Assembly (NCBI GenBank): GCA_910585295.1
Contig: CAJUDE010000023.1
Span: 1-64,000 of the forward strand
DNA: 64,000 nt
From: an uncultured Lachnospiraceae bacterium
Lineage (GTDB): Bacteria > Bacillota > Clostridia > Lachnospirales > Lachnospiraceae
Direction of reading: 5' to 3'
Shown: one piece after another, positions 32,377-39,456 of the stretch
How the letters are laid out: each line of letters starts with the position of its first letter
Numbering within the stretch: the stretch's first letter is position 1
Translations under genes and position numbers: made by a program
Notes under the pieces: model-generated
Database searches by the model: none
What the model saw: the letters and a program-made list of their open reading frames with translations, nothing else
What the model was told of the DNA's origin: nothing

Positions 32377-32775
32377 TTAGGTTTTATGAAACTGCAAAGA
32401 AGGATCCTGCTTTGCAGGATTCTCCGCCTGCGGGGAACCGCTTTGGCGGCATAATTGTTTTAACCCTCTCATCATCCGGAATGAAAGCAGGCATTGCTCC
32501 TCATTGACCATGTAAATCACCCGGTTTTGAAAATCTATTTCCCTAATATTGTCCTTGTTCACTAGAAATGACCGATGGCAGCGATAAAACCGCCCATCCA
32601 CCTCTTTTTCCACCTCTTTCATTTTCCCCAAAAATTCCATTTGTCGATTTTTGCAATGTAAACTAATCTTATGTACATTTGGAGATGTTTCAAAAAAGAG
32701 AATGTCGTCATAGTCTATGGTAAATACCTTCCCATTCACCTTCACAGAAAAACTTGCATGTGCTTTATTAATCAT
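32377..32775 (-). CDS. LytTR DNA-binding protein lacking a receiver domain
   Basis: This 132-residue protein starts at the ATG three bases after the ABC ATPase stop. A full LytTR domain is present (VFTIDYDDILFFETSPNVHKI, FLGKMKEVEKEVDG, FYRCHRSFLVNKDNIREI, LLSFRMMRGLKQLC) with an extra C-terminal tail. The front resembles the linker of AgrA-type regulators, so it may be a response regulator that lost its receiver, or a native one-component LytTR regulator. It likely controls the ABC operon of which it is the last gene. Confidence 0.8.
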   Translation of the reverse strand: MINKAHASFSVKVNGKVFTIDYDDILFFETSPNVHKISLHCKNRQMEFLGKMKEVEKEVDGRFYRCHRSFLVNKDNIREIDFQNRVIYMVNEEQCLLSFRMMRGLKQLCRQSGSPQAENPAKQDPSLQFHKT

Positions 32776-32778
32776 CTT

Positions 32779-33648
32779 TTAATCCTTCATAAGCTCTAAG
32801 AATGTATCTTCCAGCGTTTCAGAAGCTTCATAAAGCCCTGTCGCCACAACACCCTGTGATATTAGTAATTTTGCGACATCCTTCTTTTCATTGGCGCCAA
32901 TCCTGATTCGGGCCTCCTGGCCATTCTGCGAAATTACATGATACCCATGCTCTTGAAGGACCCTATGCGTCGCTTTTGCGTCCAGGCTTTCTATTACATA
33001 AGTAATTTGTTTTTCTTTTTGGGTATCGTGCAAATCCATAAACTGAACGATTTCACCCTTTTTGATTATAATTGCCCTGTCGCACATTTTTTCCAGCTCG
33101 CCCAATAAGTGGCTTGAAATCAATACCGTGATATTCTTTTCATTTGCAATTTTCCTGATATATTCACGGATTTCATAAATACCTTCTGGATCCAATCCAT
33201 TGGTGGGTTCATCCAATATCAAAACGTCAGGGTCTTTTAATAAAGCCTGGGCAATTCCCAGCCTTTGCCTCATGCCAAGGGAATATGCTTTGACATTCTT
33301 ATTTGCGGCATCCGTAAGCCCTAACAGTTCCAGCAATTCCCCTACTTTCTTTTTCCCTACGCCATTTAGCTTGGCAAAATACATCAGGTTTTGGTATCCC
33401 GTGTTGTATGGATAAAAATTAGGCGTTTCAATCATGCAGCCTATATCCTTGACACCGCTTACATCCACTTCCCCAGTATAATTTCTAGTCAGCCCCACTA
33501 AGATTTTCATAATGCTGGTTTTCCCAGCCCCATTCGGCCCAATCAGCCCAACAATCTCCCCCCTTCCAAGCTCAAAGGAGACTTTATTTAAAATCTGAAA
33601 ATTTTTTACCCTTTTGCTGACATTGTTTACCCTTAATACGCTATTCAT
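32779..33648 (-). CDS. ABC transporter ATP-binding protein (bacitracin/lantibiotic-export type)
   Basis: This 289-residue protein starts at MNSVLRVNNVSKRVKNFQ. It has Walker A GPNGAGKTS, signature YSLGMRQRLGIAQAL, Walker B VLILDEPTNGLDPEG and the switch His in ISSHLLGELEKM. The C-terminal accessory domain (RIGANEKKDVAKLLIS) is typical of LanF/BcrA exporters. It forms an operon with the permease upstream and the LytTR protein downstream, a layout common for peptide-antibiotic resistance. A longer upstream frame has no Shine-Dalgarno. Confidence 0.9.
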   Translation of the reverse strand: MNSVLRVNNVSKRVKNFQILNKVSFELGRGEIVGLIGPNGAGKTSIMKILVGLTRNYTGEVDVSGVKDIGCMIETPNFYPYNTGYQNLMYFAKLNGVGKKKVGELLELLGLTDAANKNVKAYSLGMRQRLGIAQALLKDPDVLILDEPTNGLDPEGIYEIREYIRKIANEKNITVLISSHLLGELEKMCDRAIIIKKGEIVQFMDLHDTQKEKQITYVIESLDAKATHRVLQEHGYHVISQNGQEARIRIGANEKKDVAKLLISQGVVATGLYEASETLEDTFLELMKD

Positions 33649-33713
33649 TTTTAATCTTCTCCCTTTCATCCAGTTATTCAAGCCATTTGATTTGTGAACG
33701 GCTGGCCTGCCCT

Positions 33714-34439
33714 TTATAAATCTTTTTTCTGCAAAACAACCATACCTGTAATTGAGAATACAATGCCTGTGAAAACAAACACAGCAATATTTTTGACGCC
33801 CCAATCCTGATACATCAGGAATTGGTCAGCCAAGCAGAACACCACATAGTCCATTATTTTTCCCAATACCGTTATTTTCTGCCCAACCATTTGTAAAATA
33901 CCTGGCATTACCCAAAACAGCACCATTAGGTAAATGAAAGGCGTAATCGTTGTGTTCAGGAAACATGTAACCATAACCGCCGTTGCGCCTACGGCAAAAC
34001 CATAAACCATATAAATAAAGATTTCTTTCCCAATGGTCCCAAGCAGCATAGCCGCCGTCCAGGGCTGTTTACAGAAAATCAATGCAGCATCATATAAAAT
34101 TCCTCCAAATAACCCAACCACCATATTTGCAAGCGCTATGCTCAAAATTTTTGCTGTGGCAATCTGTATTCTGCTGCTTCTTGATGTAAAAACAAATGTG
34201 GCTGTTTTTAGGTCAAATTCTTCCCCTAAACTCTTTGCAGCTAAAAACATAATTAAAATACTAGAAAAGTTCCCATAAAATGCGATTACATTGTGTACCC
34301 CAAAACTATCCGGGAACATATATGCGCCATATGCCATGCCCCCTCCCATAATCAGCACCATTAGCAGCCCTAATTGGAACTCCTTCTTTTTCAGTAATTT
34401 TACTAACTCCAGCAATGTAATGCCTACTGTCTTCTCCAT
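33714..34439 (-). CDS. ABC transporter permease
   Basis: This 241-residue protein has six membrane segments (QLGLLMVLIMGGGMAYGAYM, NVIAFYGNFSSILIMFLAA, ILSIALANMVVGLFGGILY, EIFIYMVYGFAVGATAVMV, PFIYLMVLFWVMPGILQMV, NIAVFVFTGIVFSITGMVV). The pattern is that of ABC-2 type LanE/BcrB permeases. AAAGGAGG precedes the ATG. It is the first gene of the three-gene unit. Confidence 0.88.
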   Translation of the reverse strand: MEKTVGITLLELVKLLKKKEFQLGLLMVLIMGGGMAYGAYMFPDSFGVHNVIAFYGNFSSILIMFLAAKSLGEEFDLKTATFVFTSRSSRIQIATAKILSIALANMVVGLFGGILYDAALIFCKQPWTAAMLLGTIGKEIFIYMVYGFAVGATAVMVTCFLNTTITPFIYLMVLFWVMPGILQMVGQKITVLGKIMDYVVFCLADQFLMYQDWGVKNIAVFVFTGIVFSITGMVVLQKKDL

Positions 34440-34815
34440 GCCTGTCGCCCTCCTTTTACTTTACGCCCATTATAAACCCTTTCGCCTCCCATGCCCGTTT
34501 TTATCATAAACGGGCAAAAATCTGTCGTAAACGTAAAAGTATTGGCATGTTACCTTAAATTTTTCCATTTAAAGCGGGAAAACTTGTAAAAGAAGAACAT
34601 CTTTCTTACTTAAGAGCTGGACTTGTAATCAATGCATCTAAGGTTACAGTCCTCGGGTGAGCCAAACTTGTATAATATCATGGTTATGGGGCCTTACACC
34701 CAATGAACCATCCAGTAATCACCCCCTTGCATAGAAAATGGCTTTTTTGTATAATAAAACTAAAAGCCACCTGATTATTTCCCTGCTGAAAAGGCGGGGA
34801 TGAAGGGAAGAAGGA
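34440..34815. other. Intergenic region between permease and nuclease remnant
   Basis: A plus-strand frame ending at a TGA near 34660 reads FKAGKLVKEEHLSYLRAGLV then INASKVTVLG, which looks like the tail of an unidentified protein without a start. The same segment weakly resembles a tRNA-Thr anticodon arm (see rejected notes). Nothing firm can be called. Confidence 0.35.
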
Positions 34816-35246
34816 ATGGAAAAAACGGATATTGCAAAATATACGATTAAAGATAGCGTTTTTACGAATTTTTTTCAGGATAAGAAGTACCTGATTCAAT
34901 TATACCGGGCACTCCACCCGGAAGATACAAAGACCACAGAAAATGAACTGAAGGACATTACGGTTAAAAACATATTGGTGGATGCGTGTTATAACGATTT
35001 GGGCTTCACAGTAGGCGACAAAATCATGATTCTGACGTAGGCACAAACCACATGGACAGCGGCAGAAAAGGCAGCGGCAGAAGCAGCAAAAAAGCATCTG
35101 TGATTTCGGCGATTGAGATGTGCCAGGAAATAGGTTTGCCTGTTTCAGAAACCATAAAAAAGGTGGCTCGAAAATATAAACTTGAAGAAAATGATGCAGA
35201 AGCATGGGTTCGGAGATATTGGAAAATAGAAGGGACTGACCAATAG
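34816..35246 (+). pseudogene. Rpn/PD-(D/E)XK-family transposase-nuclease, remnant
   Basis: The N-terminal part MEKTDIAKYTIKDSVFTNFF, LYRALHPEDTKTTENELKDI and VDACYNDLGFTVGDKIMILT matches this family. A TAG follows where a Glu codon is expected before AQTTWT. Most of the nuclease core is missing, and the C-terminal SVISAIEMCQEIGLPVSETI with KKVARKYKL follows in another position, ending at 35246. Intact Rpn proteins promote recombination. This copy is decayed by deletion plus a nonsense codon. Confidence 0.7.
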
Positions 35247-35435
35247 TTTTCATACCATTATATCCGATGGTGTGTGGCAAGCTTACAGTTGCGGGAGATA
35301 TTTCAATATCCTACCTGCCTCTGCTTGTTCATGCCCTCTTTCATAAGAGCTGCAAAAAGCAGCCTGCCAAATGGCTGATTCTAGGCTGTAACTGAACCAG
35401 GATTTTCTTCAAAATACCATGGATGCAACTGCCAG

Positions 35436-35490
35436 TTGACAAAAAGAATAGCGCCGATTGATGGTATGCAACCTGATAAAATGATATAAT
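35436..35490 (+). promoter_or_regulatory. Promoter of the XRE membrane regulator
   Basis: TATAAT at 35485-35490 lies 38 bases before the ATG. TGGTAT, 17 bases farther upstream, would be a weak -35. A TTGACA at 35436 is too far from this -10 to be its -35, but may belong to another start. AAGGAGGAG precedes the gene. Confidence 0.45.
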
Positions 35491-35524
35491 CCTCACATCA
35501 TCACAAAACAAGGAGGAGATAAGA

Positions 35525-36508
35525 ATGATATTTGCAGATAAGCTAATACAGCTTCGCAAAAAAGCTGGTTGGTCACAAGAGGAATTAGCAGAACAAATGA
35601 ATGTTACAAGACAATCCGTTTCTAAATGGGAAGCGGCGCAATCCGTCCCAGACCTTGAAAAAATACTTCACCTTTCAGAACTGTTTAGCGTAAGCACTGA
35701 TTATTTACTGAAAGATGAATTGGAAGAGGCAGAATGCAACACCCTATCTGAGGAAACCTATGCATTGAGGCGCGTATCTATGGAAGAAGCAAATGCGTTC
35801 CTTTCTATCAAAGCCATAACGTCAAAATCCGTCGCATTGGCAACGTTTTTGTGTATTATATCACCCATATGCCTATTCCTGCTGGCGGCGGCCAGTGAAG
35901 TCCCAGGATCTAGCTTACCAGAAAATGTGGCTGCAGGAATCGGAATGGTTATTTTGCTTACCCTTGTCACAATAGCAGTTGCAATATTTATTTCAAGCGG
36001 CAGGAAAACAGAAGAATTTGAATATTTAGAGAAAGAAACATTTGAAACAGAGTATGGCGTCAGTGGAATGGTAACAGAACGAAAAGCACAATATAATAGC
36101 ACCTATACAAGAAATAATATCTTTGGCACCAGCCTTTGCATTATGTCTATAATCCCTCTTTTTGCAGGGGCGGCGTTTAATGACAAAAATGAAATGCTGC
36201 TAATCACAATGCTTTCTGTTTCTTTTGTCCTTGTGGGTATTGGCGTAGTTTTCTTTGTCAGCAGCGGCATCATATGGGCAAGTTACCAAAAACTTTTGCA
36301 AGAGGGGGATTATTCAAAGGCAAAAAAAGAACACCAACCTATTGCAACAGCTATCTCTGCCGCATATTGGCTCATCATCACCGCAATCTACTTAGGGTAT
36401 AGCCTTTCCACAAATAACTGGGGATATAGCTGGATTATTTGGGTGGTTGCAGGCGTGGTATTCCCTGCCATCGTCATGATTACTAATTTATTTTGGAAAA
36501 AAAGATAG
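35525..36508 (+). CDS. XRE regulator with C-terminal membrane domain
   Basis: This 327-residue protein has an N-terminal Cro-type HTH (residues 1-65: KLIQLRKKAGWSQEELAEQM, NVTRQSVSKWEAAQSVPDL, STDYLLKD) and, after a linker, five hydrophobic segments (VALATFLCIISPICLFLLAAA, VAAGIGMVILLTLVTIAVAIFI, LCIMSIIPLFAGAAF, LSVSFVLVGIGVVFFVSSGI, WLIITAIYLGYSLS). Such one-component membrane-bound XRE proteins are common in Clostridia, but what they sense is not known. The frame is complete, and repeat copy B begins at its last codon. Confidence 0.9.
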   Translation: MIFADKLIQLRKKAGWSQEELAEQMNVTRQSVSKWEAAQSVPDLEKILHLSELFSVSTDYLLKDELEEAECNTLSEETYALRRVSMEEANAFLSIKAITSKSVALATFLCIISPICLFLLAAASEVPGSSLPENVAAGIGMVILLTLVTIAVAIFISSGRKTEEFEYLEKETFETEYGVSGMVTERKAQYNSTYTRNNIFGTSLCIMSIIPLFAGAAFNDKNEMLLITMLSVSFVLVGIGVVFFVSSGIIWASYQKLLQEGDYSKAKKEHQPIATAISAAYWLIITAIYLGYSLSTNNWGYSWIIWVVAGVVFPAIVMITNLFWKKR

Positions 36509-36558
36509 CCAAATACCCCGCAGGCACGGCTGCCTGGCTCATTGCCCGTGGGAATAAA
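36508..36558 (+). repeat. Dispersed GC-rich repeat, copy B
   Basis: GCCAAATACCCCGCAGGCAC then GGCTGCCTGGCTCATTGC then CCGTGGGAATAAA matches copy A (28543-28592) with few differences, in the same orientation. It starts at the stop codon of the XRE membrane gene. Confidence 0.7.
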
Positions 36559-36628
36559 AGCCAAATAGGTTCCCTGCACGATTGCCCCCGGCAGCCCTGT
36601 TGGGAAAACAATTGGCAAAAGATAAACG

Positions 36629-36671
36629 AATTTCCCTTGTTTTGCCCGTAAAGGCAAAGACAAGGGAAATT
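36629..36671. other. Strong hairpin
   Basis: AATTTCCCTTGTTTTGCC pairs with GGCAAAGACAAGGGAAATT around CGTAAA, with one bulged base. It is about 120 bases after the XRE membrane gene. No T-run follows on the plus strand, so it may be an imperfect terminator or an mRNA 3' stabiliser. Confidence 0.5.
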
Positions 36672-36744
36672 GCATAAAGTTTGCACAATTACTAGGCGAA
36701 ACGGCCGATTTCCATTTTTATCCTTTCTAAACCGCCAGTTACAG

Positions 36745-37023
36745 CTAAGCCTTCCTGTTTTCGCCCTCCTTTGCTCTCTCTGGAAGCGCCCTGGCTATTT
36801 CAGCCACCTGCCCAGGCGTTTTCAAAACCATAAATTTATCGTCTGCATGGTGCATAGCATCCCATGCCATATCCAATCCACACATGTTTATGATGAAATC
36901 CTTGCCCAAAATTTCAGAAGCTGAATTTGAAGTAATGAAAATTGTGTGGAAACATGCGCCAATCAGCACAAATGAAATCACAGACCGTTTAGTGCAGTCC
37001 ACAACCTGGAGTCCCAAAACCAT
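36745..37023 (-). CDS. Unknown 92-residue ORF, doubtful
   Basis: The open frame MVLGLQVVDCTKRSVISFV... ends GQVAEIARALPERAKEGENR and KA. I do not recognise it, and it lacks a clear Shine-Dalgarno. The C-terminal half (DMAWDAMHHADDKFMVLKT) has a protein-like composition and could be the end of a decayed gene. The opposite strand has no better frame here. Confidence 0.3.
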   Translation of the reverse strand: MVLGLQVVDCTKRSVISFVLIGACFHTIFITSNSASEILGKDFIINMCGLDMAWDAMHHADDKFMVLKTPGQVAEIARALPERAKEGENRKA

Positions 37024-37419
37024 ACAGACATTAATCTAACGCCTGGCATCCAAAGGCGCCCTGACCTATGAAAAGCAAAGCCGCGCCCCCTTTGCACCCG
37101 GCTCTGAAGCCTGGATGGATGGCATTGGCATAGCGGTCGGCAACGGCGCGCTGTTTGGCATAGGGTTGTTTCTGTTTGCCTTATGGGTTGTTGGCGTTCT
37201 TGGGATGTCTGTGCTTGCCTTTCGGTCTTCCATCCGTTTTCGCATGGTGAAGAAACCTTCCCTTCTGGTGCAAAGCCTGGCTGTGCAAAACAACAATTTT
37301 GCCACTGGCGCAGCCGCCACAGAGCTTACCTTTTCCATGCTTTCTGGCTTAGGGCTGTGGGATGCCGCCCCTTTAAAAATCTTTTGGCATTTTATGGGGA
37401 TACGATATTTTGCTGCCCC
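37024..37419. other. GC-richer stretch without a supported gene
   Basis: A plus-strand frame is open between stops at 37037 and 37421 (LASKGALTYEKQSRAPFAPG..., with a hydrophobic stretch ALFGIGLFLFALWVVGVLGM). There is no start with a Shine-Dalgarno, and no known family fits. The minus frame has typical shadow composition. It may be a remnant. Confidence 0.3.
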
Positions 37420-38454
37420 TTAGGGCTGTTGGGGCAGCAGGTAATCCTGAACTAAGCGGATTGCAATTTCCTTTGCCACGGCGCTGGATACTTCCCGCCC
37501 TTCTGACCTCCCCAGATAGGCGCAAAAATATAGGTTCCCTTGCGCATGTTCTGCAAACCCAGTAAACCATGCATCCACCACAACGCCATCTGCCATGCCC
37601 ATCCCAGTTTTCCCATAGATAGAGATATCCTGGCTCCCCTGCCCATCCACCAACATCACTTCTTTTAATTTTTCTCGAGTTTCCTGGGAATACACAGAAT
37701 CTGACCCAAAAATACGTTCCATAACTTCGGTCTGCTCTTTTGGTGAGATTTTCAAGGATGACTCTAGCCAAAATCCCGTTAGCGCGCGGTTGTTGTTATT
37801 TGTATTCAGCCTCCCTTCCCAGTCGGAACTATCACAATTGCCATATTGAAGCTTGTTTAACCCTTGCTGTATCTGTTCCTTCCCAATTTCATCTATCACC
37901 TCCCGGAAATACCAAACGCAGGATTCCCGGAACGCCTCATGGAAATCAATATCATGGTTCCATTTCTCATTCCAAAAAACCTCGCCGCTCCAGGCACGTG
38001 TAGAATCTTCTGGCTCAATCACCCCTTGTTCTAAGGCAATCAGGGACGCGATGATTTTAAATGTAGAGCATGGCGGCCTTTGCGTCAGGGCAAGTTCAGG
38101 CTGAAAGATAGAATACCTCATATTGGATGGGTCATATAAAACTGCAGCCCCTACAAGCCCGTCAAAATATTCTGACCAGTCTGTTTCCAGAATTTCCGGC
38201 TCATGGCTTACGTTAGAACCTTCTTGGTTTGCTTCTGGCTGCCCGCCCTTTTGCGCTCCCAAGCCTTCTTCTTTCCCTTCCGTCCCAGCCTTTTGCGCTC
38301 CCAAGCCTTCTTCCTTCCCTTCCGTCCCAGCCTTTTGCGCTTCCAAGCTTTCTTCCTGTAGGTTTTTTTGCCCATTATCCTTAGCGCAGCCGCTTACCAA
38401 GCACAGGCACGCCATTGCCCCGCACACTATTTTTCCAATATAAGTTTTCTTCAT
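37420..38454 (-). CDS. Class D beta-lactamase, lipoprotein
   Basis: This 344-residue protein starts at MKKTYIGKIVCGAMACLCLV, after AAGG, with lipobox SGC (Cys23). A repeat-bearing linker (about 40-70) follows, then a serine beta-lactamase domain. It carries S130-T-F-K133 (nucleophile and the Lys that is carbamylated in class D enzymes), S178-C-V180, Y204-G-N206, W229 and K282-T-G284. All class D motifs are present, as in the clostridial CDD enzymes, so it should hydrolyse penicillins outside the membrane. BlaR1-type sensors share this domain but have membrane helices, absent here. A broken PBP gene is adjacent upstream. Confidence 0.9.
   Translation of the reverse strand: MKKTYIGKIVCGAMACLCLVSGCAKDNGQKNLQEESLEAQKAGTEGKEEGLGAQKAGTEGKEEGLGAQKGGQPEANQEGSNVSHEPEILETDWSEYFDGLVGAAVLYDPSNMRYSIFQPELALTQRPPCSTFKIIASLIALEQGVIEPEDSTRAWSGEVFWNEKWNHDIDFHEAFRESCVWYFREVIDEIGKEQIQQGLNKLQYGNCDSSDWEGRLNTNNNNRALTGFWLESSLKISPKEQTEVMERIFGSDSVYSQETREKLKEVMLVDGQGSQDISIYGKTGMGMADGVVVDAWFTGFAEHAQGNLYFCAYLGRSEGREVSSAVAKEIAIRLVQDYLLPQQP
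38249..38374 (-). repeat. 42-bp tandem repeat inside the beta-lactamase linker
   Basis: Two nearly identical 42-bp units (38249-38290 and 38291-38332) and a degenerate third encode AGTEGKEEGLGAQK twice in the linker between lipobox and catalytic domain. The unit is a multiple of three, so copy-number change would lengthen the linker without breaking the frame. Confidence 0.75.
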
Positions 38455-38565
38455 TTTCCTTACCTCACTATTTCCAACCTTAATTTTTAGCGGACGCCAC
38501 ATATACATATCCCTCTAATGCATATGCTACGTTTCCCATCCGCCCTTCCTTAATCTGTCCTTGTA

Positions 38566-39190
38566 TTAAATGCCTGGGAAGCTTCTTCTGTAATAATTTC
38601 CTCCCAAGCTTTCTAACCCAAAGTAATAATTAAAAATATGTTTCCCCACGGCAGTGTCATTGGATGGGCCATACCCATTGGCAATGCGGACTGCCAGGGC
38701 AACCTCTGGCTCCTTTACAGGCGCAAACCCAACGAACAGCGCATGGCCAGGCCTGTTTTTTGCCTCCTGTGCGGTTCCTGTCTTGCCTGCAACGCTGTTT
38801 TGCATATCTTTTAACACAGCGTTATTTTTTGCAAACTGCACCATCCCTGCATGGACGGCATCCCATACAGATATTGGAAGCTCCACCTTCCCCTCCAGCG
38901 TACATGCTTTTTCCTTGAATCCCCGTCTTCCCCCACGGCGCCGTTGACCAAGGAAAGAGAAAACGCATCCCCGTCCCTCCTTGCCCTTATTTTAAGCCCT
39001 TGATTTAGCTGTTCCTTGTTTTCCTCCATCTTTTTTACAATATGGAATATTTTGCTGTTCAATGTAAGGTGCTGCTCCCGCTTTGAGCCGTATGCCCCAT
39101 CGTCCACCATTGTAGCTACATAGGTCAGTTCATCATATGCCAGGCTTCCCCATTGCAATCATATACGGCAATCCCTAGTAATATGGCAAA
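38566..39190 (-). pseudogene. Penicillin-binding protein, C-terminal transpeptidase remnant
   Basis: The end of a class B PBP/FtsI transpeptidase domain is visible: LAYDELTYVATMVDDGAYGS (39100 region) and, after a frameshift in an A-rich stretch near 38900, CTLEGKVELPISVWDAVHAGM and the K-T-G-T box in NSVAGKTGTAQEAKN. HALFVGFAPVKEPEVALAVR and a normal end follow. The N-terminal dimerisation domain, the S-x-x-K box and the S-x-N box are missing. It directly precedes the beta-lactamase gene, suggesting that the pair once formed a beta-lactam resistance locus. Confidence 0.78.
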
Positions 39191-39361
39191 AGCCTTACGT
39201 CCTGGCTTTTTTTGCTGCTTTTGGCAGATATGTGGCCGCTGCCCGCCCTCATTCCCTTTTCCCTCCTTGACTATTACAAAAGTAAGATTCAAGCCCAAAA
39301 AAATTTGCCCAAACAAACCTGGCATAAATATTACAGCAGTAGGATTTAAAAGTTAAGCAAT

Positions 39362-39410
39362 TTTTCCCGCAGGCAACAAACCCAGCAGGCACGGCTGTGC
39401 GGAGGGAAAA
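39362..39410 (-). repeat. Dispersed GC-rich repeat, degenerate copy D
   Basis: TTTTCCCGCAGGCAAC then AAACCCAGCAGGCACGGCTG then TGCGGAGGG aligns, with several mismatches, to the reverse complement of copy A. Of the rest of 39191-39456, I can say only that it holds no gene. Confidence 0.45.
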
Positions 39411-39456
39411 TTGGGGCAAAGGAGGGCGGGCATGGAAACCATACCCGCCCAGCCCG

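Noticed and set aside
34612..34672. tRNA-Thr-like stretch around GACTTGTAATC with later GGTTACAGTCC
   Set aside because: No acceptor stem or D arm can be formed and the T arm is wrong. The same bases read as a plausible protein tail, so a tRNA or relic was not called.
37066..37455. Overlapping ORFs on both strands upstream of the beta-lactamase gene end
   Set aside because: None has a start with a ribosome-binding site or a known family; described as an unassigned stretch.
38249..38374. Short CRISPR-like array
   Set aside because: Adjacent 42-bp units have no spacers and encode an in-frame protein repeat.
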